Positions 8,447-17,459 of a stretch of 41,433 nt of DNA are shown here, one piece after another. Under the pieces are notes generated by a model. The model was given only the letters and a program-made list of their open reading frames with translations. It was not told the DNA's origin and did no database searches. This DNA is from CAYPTY01 sp964413935 (GTDB lineage: Bacteria; Bacteroidota; Rhodothermia; Balneolales; Balneolaceae), in NCBI GenBank assembly GCA_964413935.1, contig CAYPTY010000020.1, positions 1 to 41,433 of the forward strand. The letters run 5' to 3'. The position numbers were made by a program, and so were the translations under genes. Numbering within the stretch: position 1 is the stretch's first letter; each line of letters begins with the position of its first letter.

Positions 8447-9292
8447 ATGCGCATAGGCTGTTTCCTTATTGAACAACTCAGTGAAGGTATCTTTGAAGTA
8501 TACAAAGACGGCAGCTTTCACAAAGTTGAAGCTGAACACATCCGTTTAAAACCTGAAGCTATACGCAGCCGCTATTCGGCCCGTATCGGGATTGACCCAC
8601 TGCTGATTCGCAATGGTACTTCCAACATCCTGATTGATACCGGTTTGGGATGGGGACTGGATAAACGATCCACTTACAAAGACACATCCAACCTCAAAAC
8701 CAATCTGGATATTTTCGGACTTACCCCCAGTGATATTACTCATGTGGTGCTCACGCATCTGCATTTTGACCATGCCGCCGGATCTACCTATGTGGATGAG
8801 GATTCGACCACTCAGGCTACCATGCCCTTCGCCAGATATTATGTACAGAAGCGTGAGTGGGATTATGCCCTAACCCAGCTGGAGGAAAAAGATGGAAAGA
8901 TGGGTGCCGGCTACGACCTGGATGAACTATTTAAGCTGAAGGCGGATGGCAAATTTGAGTTGATTACGGAAGATTATACCGAAATTGTGCCCGGGGTGAA
9001 TCTGATCTGGACTGGCGGACATACCCCTGGTCATCAGATCGTGAAAATTGTGGATGGGGAACAAAGTGCCTACGTGCTTGGCGACCTGATCCCAACCGAA
9101 CACCATATCAACCACTATGCCATGAAGCAGATGGATGTGGATCCCATTCAGGCCAAAAAAGCCAAAACCCTGATTCTGAGGCAGGCTTATGAAGAAGGTT
9201 CCGCACTGCTTTTTTATCATTCCATCCATGTGAAAGCCGGTTTTCTGGAAAAGGATGTGGACCGGAAGTTTGTGCTGAAGGAAATTAGTTAA
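8447..9292 (+). CDS. Metallo-beta-lactamase-fold hydrolase
   Basis: A 281-residue MBL-fold enzyme. The metal-binding motif THLHFDHA gives His104, His106, Asp108 and His109. GHTPGHQI near residue 192 carries the next histidine, GDLIP near 213 the bridging aspartate, and SIHVKAGF near the C-terminus the last histidine. The length and spacing resemble the broad group that includes AHL lactonases and related esterases, but nothing fixes the substrate, so I do not assign quorum quenching. An upstream in-frame start exists at 8384. I chose ATG 8447 because the fold begins there (MRIGCFLIEQLSEGIFEVY). The gene starts 82 bp from the divergent FAD oxidoreductase, and the next gene starts 8 bp after its stop. 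Confidence 0.85.
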   Translation: MRIGCFLIEQLSEGIFEVYKDGSFHKVEAEHIRLKPEAIRSRYSARIGIDPLLIRNGTSNILIDTGLGWGLDKRSTYKDTSNLKTNLDIFGLTPSDITHVVLTHLHFDHAAGSTYVDEDSTTQATMPFARYYVQKREWDYALTQLEEKDGKMGAGYDLDELFKLKADGKFELITEDYTEIVPGVNLIWTGGHTPGHQIVKIVDGEQSAYVLGDLIPTEHHINHYAMKQMDVDPIQAKKAKTLILRQAYEEGSALLFYHSIHVKAGFLEKDVDRKFVLKEIS

Positions 9293-9299
9293 TCTGCTC

Positions 9300-9821
9300 T
9301 TGGAAGTTACTCCATCAGACCATATCGAATTCAAACGCATACGTCCGCGCATTCAGGTGGAATCAGCACTTCAACCGGATGAAGTAATTGACCGTATTGC
9401 GGAATTGCTTGGTGATGAGCGCTGCAGCTGTGAAGGACATTACCGTAAAAATTATGCCACCATCACCATTCCGGAAGAAGAACAGCATTTATGGTCGCCC
9501 CAGCTTACCATCACCCTGGAAAAAACGGATCATGGTGCTCTGCTTCGGGGCCTGTACGGGCCCAAACCCAGTATCTGGACCATGTTTTTCTTTTTCTATG
9601 CCTTTATTGCCTTTGCGGCCATGATCATCGGCATGATCGGACTTTCCTACTGGTCGCTGGGTAAACCCGCCCCTATTATCTGGCTGGTGCCTGTTCTGGG
9701 ATTGGTTTTTCTCACCCTCTACCTGGTAGCCTATTCAGGTCAGAAACTGGGCCATAAGCAAATTGTGAAACTGCATCGATTTGTTGAAGAAGTGCTGGGC
9801 GAGCCGGTTCAGATGATCTGA
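9300..9821 (+). CDS. Membrane protein of unknown function, two transmembrane helices
   Basis: A 173-residue protein starting with a TTG codon 8 bp after the hydrolase gene. The first 85 residues are soluble and mixed alpha/beta, with two adjacent cysteines in DERCSCEGHYRKN. There are two strong hydrophobic segments, about 92-116 (an aromatic-rich helix starting FFFFYAFIAFAAM) and about 124-147, followed by a short C-terminal amphipathic segment. I do not recognise a characterised family. The rho gene on the other strand ends one base beyond its stop. An ATG start is absent nearby, so the exact N-terminus is uncertain. Confidence 0.7.
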   Translation: MEVTPSDHIEFKRIRPRIQVESALQPDEVIDRIAELLGDERCSCEGHYRKNYATITIPEEEQHLWSPQLTITLEKTDHGALLRGLYGPKPSIWTMFFFFYAFIAFAAMIIGMIGLSYWSLGKPAPIIWLVPVLGLVFLTLYLVAYSGQKLGHKQIVKLHRFVEEVLGEPVQMI

Positions 9822-9822
9822 A

Positions 9823-11358
9823 TTATTTATTCATCGAGATGAGAAAATCCTCGTTGGAACGGGTCCCCTTCATTTTGTCCAGCAGGAATTCCATCGCCTC
9901 AAAAGAATTCATATTGTTAAGGTAACGACGCAGCAGCACCACTTTCTCCCGTTCAGCATCGCTCACCAGGAGCTCCTCTCTTCGGGTGCCACTCTTGAAC
10001 ACATCCAGGGCCGGGAAGATCCGTCGCTCTGAGAGTCGGCGGTCGAGCACAATTTCTGAGTTACCGGTTCCTTTGAATTCTTCGAAAATCACATCGTCCA
10101 TACGTGAACCGGTTTCAACAAGCGCGGTGGCAATGATGGTGAGTGATCCTCCGCCCTCAATATTCCTGGCCGAACTGAATAACTGTCGAGGTGCTTTCAG
10201 GGCTTCGGAGTCGATACCGCCCGACATGGTTCTACCGGTGTTGGAAGCACAGATGTTATAAGCACGGGCCAGCCGGGTGATGGAATCCATCATCAGTAAT
10301 ACATCATGGCCGCTTTCAACCAGTCGTTTGGCTTTTTCGAAAACAATCTCTGAAAGCCCGATATGATTTTCGGGCTTCTCATCAAAGGTAGAGGCCACCA
10401 CCTCAGCAGAAGTAACTGTACGCTCCATCTCCGTCACTTCTTCAGGCCGTTCATCAATCAGCAGAATTATAATTTTCGTATCCGGGTGGTTGGCCGCCAC
10501 TGCATTGGCCATATCTCTCAAAATGGTGGTTTTACCTGTTTTGGGCTGGGCTACGATGAGGCTGCGCTGCCCCTTGCCGAGTGGTGCAAACAGATCAATC
10601 ATCCGGGTAGTATACTCATTGGGCTTGTTTTCAAGCACATAGCGTTTATCCGGATAGATGGGCATCAGGTCTTCAAAATCACCTCGATTATCCATGTCGT
10701 GAGGGATGTGCCCATTTACTCCTTCCACTCTCAACAAAGCAAAGTACCGCTCCCCAACTTTAGGCGGACGAATAATGCCAATCACACAATCACCCTGACG
10801 CAGCCGGAAGCGTTTAATCTGAGAAGGCGATACGTAGATATCATCCGGAGAAGCTTTGTAATTGTAGTTGATGGATCGGAGAAAACCGTATCCATCCGGC
10901 AAAATTTCGAGGGTACCTTCATTAATCAGATAGGGACCAAGCTGAGGCCGAAGTTCGTCCAGGCGCTCATGCAGGGTTGGTGCATTAGAAACCGGAAGCT
11001 GGTCGTGTTCGCTGCGCTTCTTGGTTTGCTTTTGTTGCCTTCGCTGCTGCTGTTGTTTTTTCTGCTCAGTGTCCTCTTTTTTGTCATCTTCTTCCGTTTT
11101 GTAGGATTCGATGTGGCTGAGATTACCGTAAGAAACAGACTCGGCTGGATTTTTTTCATCCCCCGAAGCACTCTCTTTGCCATTGGTGTTGGCTTCGCCG
11201 GCCTTCCGCAGAATCTGTTCGATGAGAGCAGCTTTTTTGATGCCGGTTACCCGACGAACACCTGCCCTCTTTGCTAGGGTCTGCAGTTCATGCAGCTTTT
11301 TTTGTTCAAGGTTTGCCAGCTCAGCTTGAGTCAGCGGGTTTGCCTGTCCGTCAGACAT
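9823..11358 (-). CDS. rho: Transcription termination factor Rho
   Basis: A 511-residue hexameric RNA helicase that ends transcripts. An N-terminal SAP-like Rho_N helix bundle (about 8-52) is followed by a low-complexity charged and glutamine-rich insert (about 55-125, with a QQQQRRQQ run), then the cold-shock RNA-binding domain (about 140-215). The ATPase core has Walker A QPKTGKTT (271-278), Walker B LLMMDS (354-359), the arginine-rich DRRLSERRIFPA and the C-terminal helices. The insert makes it longer than E. coli Rho (419 residues) but matches FCB-group Rho proteins. It lies 114 bp downstream of folC on the same strand; this gap may contain its own promoter, although I could not identify one with confidence. 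Confidence 0.97.
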   Translation of the reverse strand: MSDGQANPLTQAELANLEQKKLHELQTLAKRAGVRRVTGIKKAALIEQILRKAGEANTNGKESASGDEKNPAESVSYGNLSHIESYKTEEDDKKEDTEQKKQQQQRRQQKQTKKRSEHDQLPVSNAPTLHERLDELRPQLGPYLINEGTLEILPDGYGFLRSINYNYKASPDDIYVSPSQIKRFRLRQGDCVIGIIRPPKVGERYFALLRVEGVNGHIPHDMDNRGDFEDLMPIYPDKRYVLENKPNEYTTRMIDLFAPLGKGQRSLIVAQPKTGKTTILRDMANAVAANHPDTKIIILLIDERPEEVTEMERTVTSAEVVASTFDEKPENHIGLSEIVFEKAKRLVESGHDVLLMMDSITRLARAYNICASNTGRTMSGGIDSEALKAPRQLFSSARNIEGGGSLTIIATALVETGSRMDDVIFEEFKGTGNSEIVLDRRLSERRIFPALDVFKSGTRREELLVSDAEREKVVLLRRYLNNMNSFEAMEFLLDKMKGTRSNEDFLISMNK

Positions 11359-11472
11359 AGAAATAGAAAATGAGTTAAACTAAAAAGGAAATTGATTATT
11401 GGAGTGCTCCGTGTGCAGAGCGGATTGGAGGCGTCTATCTGTAGTTGGTAGTACCGAAGTGAAAGGTTTGAA

Positions 11473-12726
11473 CTAACTTTCCACCAACCCCTTAACTATT
11501 CTATAAAAGTAAAAACTTCCCGCAAAAATTACTAATTCACTGCTTAAATCCTTCAAGGTTTCTTTGGCACCCTCAGGATGCATGATTTCTGCCTCAGGCA
11601 CCGCCTGATAAAACTCCTCAGCCGTTAATGCTCTCAAGGCGGGCATGGAGTAAAAAATGATCCTTTCACCTAGATGCAGGAAATTCCTGAATTCATCATT
11701 GAATTTATCCCTCATCACCGAACATACAATCACTGGTTTCTGACCGGGAAAATCGGCCTGAAGGGTTTCCTGTATGGATTCAAGGGCTTCCGGATTATGG
11801 GCTCCGGAAAAGAACCAGTTATTGCCAAGCAACTGTTCAAACCGGCCCGGCGGCGGAGGAATCTCCCGGAACAGTCGAACACGGTCGTCAATTTCTACCC
11901 TGAAATCATGGCGGATCATACTCAGAGCCTGCCACGCTGTGGCAATATTGAAGCGGTTTATTTTTTCTTTAAACTGATTGCCAAGTGAATACCAAAGTCC
12001 GCGGTCATAAATCCGTACTTCCTCCTCATAACTTGGTTGAAGATGTTCAATTGTGCGGAATTCGGCACGCCAGTCGTTTGCGATATCTAAAATCAGCGCA
12101 TGCAATGATTTTTTCAGGTGCCCGACCAGAACCCTTCCACCCTGTTTTATGATACCCGCTTTTTCCCGTGCTATCTGTTCCAGGGTATGTCCCAGTATTT
12201 CCTTGTGGTCATAGGAAACACTGGTAATAACCGAAAGGATTGGAGTTATAATATTTGTGGCATCCAGCCTGCCGCCCAGTCCGGCTTCAATGACTGCAAT
12301 TTCTGCCTGTTGATCTGCAAAGTACCAGAAAGCAAGTGCTGTACTGATTTCAAAATAGCTCAGCCTGAATTCTTCAATTTTTTCACGGTGGGCATTAAAA
12401 AAACGAAGTAAATCCACGTCGGAGATTGGAATCCCATTCAGCTGAACCCGCTCAGTATAATCAATCAGATGTGGGGAGGTGTACAATCCACACCGAAATC
12501 CTGAGCGATGTAAAACCTCAGATATTAAGTATGCGGTAGTTCCCTTTCCGTTGGTACCGGCAACATGCACACTCTTAAACTGTTCATGCGGAGAACCTAT
12601 AGCTTCACAAAAGCCACGGATCGCATCCAGAGAATAATTTGCCGCTTCTACCCCAACATCTTTGAACATGGGAATGCGGTCAAGATATTCATCCAGTTGC
12701 ATCCGGTTTTTAAAGTGTGCATCCAT
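11473..12726 (-). CDS. folC: Bifunctional folylpolyglutamate/dihydrofolate synthase
   Basis: A 417-residue Mur-ligase-family enzyme that adds glutamate to folates. The ATP-binding P-loop motif is HVAGTNGKGTTAYLI (Gly57 to Thr64). Further family signatures are GLYTSPHL near residue 80, VIEAGLGGRLDATN near 145, ILSVITSVSYDHKEILG with the metal-site histidine, and EKAGIIKQGG near 188. The C-terminal domain carries PPPGRFEQL and FSGAHNPEAL. The start overlaps the stop of the upstream aminotransferase by one base. With a probable pabC directly upstream, this suggests a small folate pair. Confidence 0.95.
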   Translation of the reverse strand: MDAHFKNRMQLDEYLDRIPMFKDVGVEAANYSLDAIRGFCEAIGSPHEQFKSVHVAGTNGKGTTAYLISEVLHRSGFRCGLYTSPHLIDYTERVQLNGIPISDVDLLRFFNAHREKIEEFRLSYFEISTALAFWYFADQQAEIAVIEAGLGGRLDATNIITPILSVITSVSYDHKEILGHTLEQIAREKAGIIKQGGRVLVGHLKKSLHALILDIANDWRAEFRTIEHLQPSYEEEVRIYDRGLWYSLGNQFKEKINRFNIATAWQALSMIRHDFRVEIDDRVRLFREIPPPPGRFEQLLGNNWFFSGAHNPEALESIQETLQADFPGQKPVIVCSVMRDKFNDEFRNFLHLGERIIFYSMPALRALTAEEFYQAVPEAEIMHPEGAKETLKDLSSELVIFAGSFYFYRIVKGLVES

Positions 12727-13556
12727 TACTGAAGGTGTTCGTTCCGGTAATCGCGAAAAGTGCTTTGAACTTTTTCTAATAAAGGCATATCTGTGATAAA
12801 ATCAACATCATCTATGCGGGAAACCGGACGAATTTCCATCATAGAATTGGTAACAAAGGCTGCATCAGCCTTCAAAAGGATTTCGGGAGTATACTCCCCC
12901 TCTTCCGCCTCGAGCAATTCAATCAATATTCCCCTGGTGATACCCGGAATGAAGTCACAGGATTCTGAGGGGGTGAAAAGCCGGTCATTTTTAATCCAGA
13001 ATATATTTCCGATGTCGGCTTCAGAAACGCAACCATTCTGGTTCAGCATCAGTGCAGCATCCGCTGAACTAAACTGGGCATCGTGAGCAGCCAGCATATA
13101 GGCCTGCGAAGAACTTAATTTAAACGCCAGACTTCCCTTTTTTGAAGGCATGGTTCGGACATTGGATGTGACCAGATTCAGCGGCCTGTCTTCCGCAGTA
13201 TATGCATCACATTCTACTACCACATTGACCTTATCATCGTCACTTAGTTTATAAGCTCGTCTCCCTTCTCTCCAGACCTGAACACGAATCAGTGCATCTT
13301 TTTCATTGAGTTCTTTTCGGCGTATCACTTCCAGCATAAGTTCCGGCTTCAGATCAACTTCCGGCATGCGCAGATATTTCATGGCATTTTTCAGGCGGTC
13401 AAGGTGTCGCTGCAGGTGCAGAAACTTGCCCGCATAGGCTCTGAACGTTTCGAAACATCCATCACCATAGTATAAGCCGCTGTGAAAGGGAGAAATTTTG
13501 ACTTCTGACTTCAGTGTCAGCAGGCCATTAAATATCACATAATCCTGTACACTCAT
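12726..13556 (-). CDS. pabC: Class IV aminotransferase-fold PLP enzyme, probably aminodeoxychorismate lyase
   Basis: A 276-residue fold-type IV PLP protein. Key features are the N-terminal FHSGLYYGDGCFETFRAYAG, the RLKNAMKYLRM segment, the PLP-lysine in AFKLSSSQAYMLA (Lys146), and the phosphate-binding region VSEADIGNIFWI followed by GITRGILIELL. Branched-chain and D-amino-acid aminotransferases and aminodeoxychorismate lyase share this fold. The folC neighbour favours PabC, which makes 4-aminobenzoate for folate, but this rests on context. It overlaps folC by one base and the upstream thioredoxin-fold gene by four bases, so all three are co-transcribed. Confidence 0.8.
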   Translation of the reverse strand: MSVQDYVIFNGLLTLKSEVKISPFHSGLYYGDGCFETFRAYAGKFLHLQRHLDRLKNAMKYLRMPEVDLKPELMLEVIRRKELNEKDALIRVQVWREGRRAYKLSDDDKVNVVVECDAYTAEDRPLNLVTSNVRTMPSKKGSLAFKLSSSQAYMLAAHDAQFSSADAALMLNQNGCVSEADIGNIFWIKNDRLFTPSESCDFIPGITRGILIELLEAEEGEYTPEILLKADAAFVTNSMMEIRPVSRIDDVDFITDMPLLEKVQSTFRDYRNEHLQ

Positions 13557-14074
13557 TTCAGATACTTTTTGAGTGTGTCGGTTACAGCTCCTTCTTCATA
13601 GCCCACTCCAATGCTTATGATTTCCCCATCCGGACTGAAAAGCAGGTATGATGGCAGGCCCGGGGTTCGTATCCGGTTGTACAGATCGGTACCATTTACG
13701 TATAAATCACTCCTGGAGCCCTCCTCCCGCTCAAAATTGCTCACATCCTCCTTCACCATTGCCTTAATCAGAAACAGGCTGTCAGAGGAAGCATAGCTTT
13801 CAATTTCATTCAGCATTTGCTGGGATTTATCTGACCAAACCGACCAGAAGTGCAGCATTACGAAATTACCCTCATAAGTACTGATTTGAATGCTGTCTTC
13901 TTCCAGAATCATGGGCAGAGGTGCAATGCGCAGTGAATCGTATTCACTGATGTACCTCCGGTATCGCTCCATCTGAGTATTTTTATACTGGGTTGTGCTC
14001 CATGCGATCCATAAAAGTCCGATAAGCGCAACAATAAAAATAAACATATTGAAGTATCTGGAATTGAGTTTCAT
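13553..14074 (-). CDS. Membrane-anchored thioredoxin-fold protein lacking the redox cysteines
   Basis: A 173-residue protein with one N-terminal membrane helix (about 8-28) and a TlpA-like domain. The strand-to-active-site segment reads MLHFWSVWSDKSQQM (residues 73-87). Where TlpA/ResA proteins have W-C-x-x-C, this protein has W80-S81-D82-K83-S84. The cis-proline loop is kept (GLPSYLLFSPDG, Pro141), so the fold is probably intact. There is no cysteine anywhere in the protein. It therefore cannot be a dithiol oxidoreductase and may bind a partner or ligand instead. It shares an ATGA overlap with the downstream aminotransferase and starts 21 bp after the last GH13 gene, so readthrough from the starch operon is possible. 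Confidence 0.8.
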   Translation of the reverse strand: MKLNSRYFNMFIFIVALIGLLWIAWSTTQYKNTQMERYRRYISEYDSLRIAPLPMILEEDSIQISTYEGNFVMLHFWSVWSDKSQQMLNEIESYASSDSLFLIKAMVKEDVSNFEREEGSRSDLYVNGTDLYNRIRTPGLPSYLLFSPDGEIISIGVGYEEGAVTDTLKKYLK

Positions 14075-14095
14075 AAAAGGCCGAAAGGTGGCTGA

Positions 14096-15883
14096 TTATT
14101 TGAGGATGAGGCCGGTGAATGGCGGTACCGGTATGGAATATACACCGTTATCCGAAGAATAGGAGATTCCCGTAATCAGGTTGACCAGATAGTCATTAAC
14201 CTCAAAAAATTCATCTTCATTAAGAGTTATTATCTGATCAGATTCCGAGTTATTGATGATCACCAGGCTTTCATCAAACTTGGAAATACGGGTAAATACC
14301 ATCGTATTTTTCTCATCATTTGCCTGAAGATATTTTATTTCACCTTTTTGCAGGCTTTCGCTTTCGTTTCTGATCTGCCCAAGTTTTTTGTAGTACTCGA
14401 ATAGTTCACGATCAAAGGTATTTTCATCAGCCGGGCGATTTTCATTGTAGGGATGGCTGTCCTCAACCGCATAGTTCATGTCTTCCCAGAGCATTGGCTT
14501 GCGATCGTCCGGATCGTCGGCGCCCCACATCCCGCTTTCAGTTCCGTAATAGATCATGGGAGCACCCACATAGGTATACTGGAAAAAGGCGATCAGCTTC
14601 TGGATCTGTCTCTCCTCTTCATTCGGCTTGCGCACATCAAATCCGTCCCCTGGTTTTCCATCGCTATCAAACTTTCGGCCGGGATTTATAATCATGGAAG
14701 CGAGTCGGGCGGTATCATGGCTGTCCATAAGGTTCTGAAATACAAAATTCGCTTCTTCCGGATAGCTGTTATAAATCTCTGTTAACTCCTGCTGAAAGGC
14801 TTCAGCCTTGATTTCACGGTCGATAAAGAAATCCATATTGGCCATAGACACACGATAATTCATAACGGAATAGAACATGTCTGAAGAAATGAACTCTGTG
14901 GCCTTGTCCGTCCAGATTTCGGCAACTGTGATTGCCTCCGGATTCAGTTCCCGAACGAGATCATGCCATTCCCGCCAGAAACGTTTGCCAACTTCTTCAG
15001 CCACATCCAGTCTCCAGCCATCAATGCCGTCTGAAGGGTCTCCGTCACCGTTGGGATCCATCCAGCGGGCAGTAACGGCAAAAATATGATCCCGAACCGG
15101 ATCCACCAGACCGCCCTTTTCCTCTTTCAGCTCAGGCAGTCCCTTGAAGCCCCACCATCCATGGTAATCAAATTCGTTTTCAGGGGTCGAAGGATCGTCA
15201 AAGGAAATGACATCATACCAGCCCTTGTATTCAGATTCCTCCTGATTTTCGATGATGTCCTGAAAAGCCCAGAATTCAGGTCCGGTATGATTCCAGACCC
15301 CATCCAGCACAATCCTGATTTCTCTTTTATGAGCTTCCTCGATGAGCTTCAGCAGTTTTTTGTCAGCGCTGGTCCATTGCCAGGTCGAAGGATCTGCAGG
15401 GTCTTCGGCTTCCATCATGGCCACATCCCCTTCCGGATCATCCCCGAAAAAGCGGTCTACGTGGTGATAATAGGCGGCATCATATTTATGCAGTGACCGG
15501 GCATCAAAAACCGGATTGAAGTAAATGGCCCCCACACCCAGCTCTTTGAGATAATCCAGTTTGTCAATCACACCCTGAAGATCACCTCCATATCGGCGGT
15601 CAAAAACACTGCGGTAAAAATCTTCGCCCACTTCCAGCTCCCATGCCTCCTGATCGTACCAGTCGCCGGTCCAGGGAGTAATTTCCCAGCTATCCGGCAC
15701 ATCATAGAGGCTTTTCACCGGATCATTTTCGGTATTTCCGTTCCGGAAGCGTTCCGGGAATATCTGGTACCAAACCACTTCTTTGGCCCAATCCGGGGCA
15801 TCGTACCCGGATTGCAGTTCAGGTTGGGCACAGCCAAAGCTGAGCAGTATTAAGAGGGTAAAAATCAGAGCGGGTTTAAGCAT
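14096..15883 (-). CDS. GH13 alpha-amylase-family lipoprotein, neopullulanase/cyclomaltodextrinase-like
   Basis: A 595-residue lipoprotein (LLILLSFGC, Cys18). The GH13 regions are all present: I in DGVWNH (194-199), II in GIDGWRLDVAEE (nucleophile Asp293), III in VAEIW (acid/base Glu322) and IV in LMDSHDTARL (Asp390). A D/G-rich loop DPNGDGDPSDGIDG before the nucleophile may bind calcium. WYQIFPERFRNG near the start and DGVWNHTGPEFWAFQD resemble neopullulanases and cyclomaltodextrinases, which cut alpha-1,4 (and some alpha-1,6) links in small maltodextrins and cyclodextrins. The C-terminal ~90 residues form the usual beta domain. It should face the periplasm or the cell surface. It is the last gene of the lacI-led cluster, five bases after the permease gene. 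Confidence 0.93.
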   Translation of the reverse strand: MLKPALIFTLLILLSFGCAQPELQSGYDAPDWAKEVVWYQIFPERFRNGNTENDPVKSLYDVPDSWEITPWTGDWYDQEAWELEVGEDFYRSVFDRRYGGDLQGVIDKLDYLKELGVGAIYFNPVFDARSLHKYDAAYYHHVDRFFGDDPEGDVAMMEAEDPADPSTWQWTSADKKLLKLIEEAHKREIRIVLDGVWNHTGPEFWAFQDIIENQEESEYKGWYDVISFDDPSTPENEFDYHGWWGFKGLPELKEEKGGLVDPVRDHIFAVTARWMDPNGDGDPSDGIDGWRLDVAEEVGKRFWREWHDLVRELNPEAITVAEIWTDKATEFISSDMFYSVMNYRVSMANMDFFIDREIKAEAFQQELTEIYNSYPEEANFVFQNLMDSHDTARLASMIINPGRKFDSDGKPGDGFDVRKPNEEERQIQKLIAFFQYTYVGAPMIYYGTESGMWGADDPDDRKPMLWEDMNYAVEDSHPYNENRPADENTFDRELFEYYKKLGQIRNESESLQKGEIKYLQANDEKNTMVFTRISKFDESLVIINNSESDQIITLNEDEFFEVNDYLVNLITGISYSSDNGVYSIPVPPFTGLILK

Positions 15884-15888
15884 GGCTT

Positions 15889-17442
15889 TTATTTTTCGTC
15901 CACATCGTCCACAAACCGCATTGTAAAGGCTGCAATAATCATAACTGCACCACCCAGCATAAGGGCATACACGGCCTGACCTTCAAACAGGGATCGGGTT
16001 ACCGCTCCCAGAATGGTGGCGGCCAGCAGCTGGGGCAGAACAATGAAGAAATTGAAGATACCCATGTACAGGCCCATTTTACTGGCGGGAAGCGACCCGG
16101 CAAGAATGGCATAAGGCATGGCCAGGATTGACGCCCAGGCAATACCTACCCCAATCATCGAGATAATGAGCATCATGGGATCGGACCAGAAATAAACGGA
16201 GATCAGGCCCAGACCGCCAAGTACAAGGGATACCCCATGTACAAATTTACGGCTGGTCATCCGGGCCAGTGGTGCAAGACCGAAGGCCACCAATGCGGCA
16301 ACGCCATTATAGACCCCAAACATCACGCCTACCCAGTCGGCTCCTTCGTTATAAAGCGCAGAAGTGGTATCGCTGGTGCCGTAAATATGTGCTGTTACCC
16401 CGGCCGTGGTGTAAATCCACATGGCAAAGAGGGCAAACCAAGAGAAAAACTGAACAACAGCCAGCTGTTTCATGGTTTTGGGCATGTTCAGCATGTCGTG
16501 CATAACCTGCACCAGCCCGCTTTCAGTGCGACCCACCTGCTGAAAATAACCGGCTACTGCAAAGATAAGGCCAACAACAGCGAGGCCACCGGTAGCCACA
16601 TATACTTCCTTGTCCAGATCGAAATAATAGGTGAGCAGGGTGAAGAGCAGCCCAAATACAAAAAACAGAATTCCGTATCGAATTTTTTTCTGACCTTCGC
16701 CTGCCAGCAGCGGCACTTCACGCAGGGCATCCGGATCATCTATTTCCTCTCTTTCTGCGGCCTCGAAAGCTTCCAGTTCTTCCGGGCTGTATTCCTTGCT
16801 GCGGAAAACCGTCCAGGAGACAGCCGAAATAAAGGCAAAGGCGCCCAGATAGAAAGACCATTTTACGGAAGGGGGAATAACGCCCTCGGCGGCTGTATTG
16901 GCAATCCCAAACCAGTTGGTCATCATCCAGGGCAGTGCGGATGCCACAACCGCACCCGTACCGATGAAGAAACTCTGCATGGCAAAGCCCTTGGTGCGTT
17001 GTTCGGATGGCAGCATATCGCCCACAAAAGCACGGAAGGGTTCCATCGAGATATTAATGGAGGCATCCATGATCCAGAGCATGCCCGCAGCCACCCAGAG
17101 CATAGGTGAATTCGGCATGATAACCAGCGCTATGGATGCTGCGATGGCACCAAAAAGGAAATAGGGACGTCGGCGACCAAGCCGGGTCCAGGTTCGGTCA
17201 CTGTAGTAACCGATAATCGGCTGTACCACCAGTCCGGTAAGCGGAGCAGCAATCCACAATATGGGTATATCATCAACGCTGGCTCCCAGTGTTTCGAAAA
17301 TACGGCTCACATTGGCATTCTGAAGGGCAAAGCCGAACTGTATACCCAGGAATCCAAAGCTCATATTCCAGATTTCCCAGAAGCTTAGCCTCGGACGTTT
17401 TGCTGTTTTTACTCCGGTATCAACCGTTGTTCCCTGCGCCAT
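15889..17442 (-). CDS. MFS sugar permease, SLC45/GPH-like
   Basis: A 517-residue inner-membrane transporter with 12 predicted hydrophobic segments. The signature GYYSDRTWTRLGRRRPYFLF (about 78-97) between helices 2 and 3 is typical of the SLC45/sucrose-permease-like branch of the MFS. An acidic cytoplasmic loop (about 220-255) separates the two six-helix halves. In this family the substrates are sucrose, maltose or similar disaccharides, moved with protons or cations. Its place between two GH13 genes points to maltose or short maltodextrins (inference). It lies 17 bp downstream of one GH13 gene and 5 bp upstream of the next. Confidence 0.9.
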   Translation of the reverse strand: MAQGTTVDTGVKTAKRPRLSFWEIWNMSFGFLGIQFGFALQNANVSRIFETLGASVDDIPILWIAAPLTGLVVQPIIGYYSDRTWTRLGRRRPYFLFGAIAASIALVIMPNSPMLWVAAGMLWIMDASINISMEPFRAFVGDMLPSEQRTKGFAMQSFFIGTGAVVASALPWMMTNWFGIANTAAEGVIPPSVKWSFYLGAFAFISAVSWTVFRSKEYSPEELEAFEAAEREEIDDPDALREVPLLAGEGQKKIRYGILFFVFGLLFTLLTYYFDLDKEVYVATGGLAVVGLIFAVAGYFQQVGRTESGLVQVMHDMLNMPKTMKQLAVVQFFSWFALFAMWIYTTAGVTAHIYGTSDTTSALYNEGADWVGVMFGVYNGVAALVAFGLAPLARMTSRKFVHGVSLVLGGLGLISVYFWSDPMMLIISMIGVGIAWASILAMPYAILAGSLPASKMGLYMGIFNFFIVLPQLLAATILGAVTRSLFEGQAVYALMLGGAVMIIAAFTMRFVDDVDEK

Positions 17443-17459
17443 GATGCTGTTTCCTTTTG

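Noticed and set aside
8447..9292. Calling the MBL-fold enzyme a quorum-quenching AHL lactonase
   Set aside because: Metal ligands alone do not separate lactonases from many other MBL-fold hydrolases, and no signalling genes are nearby.
10363..11277. A 304-codon plus-strand open frame antisense to rho
   Set aside because: It mirrors the codons of the well-supported rho gene, its predicted product is unlike any domain, and it has no ribosome site or partner genes.
14975..14990. AAACGTTTGCC inside the neopullulanase-like gene as a CRE-like site
   Set aside because: Only half of the palindrome fits, it lies deep in coding sequence and its codons explain it.
16237..17109. A 290-codon plus-strand frame antisense to the MFS permease
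   Set aside because: It is a shadow of the permease codons; the permease has clear membrane segments and a family motif on the other strand.
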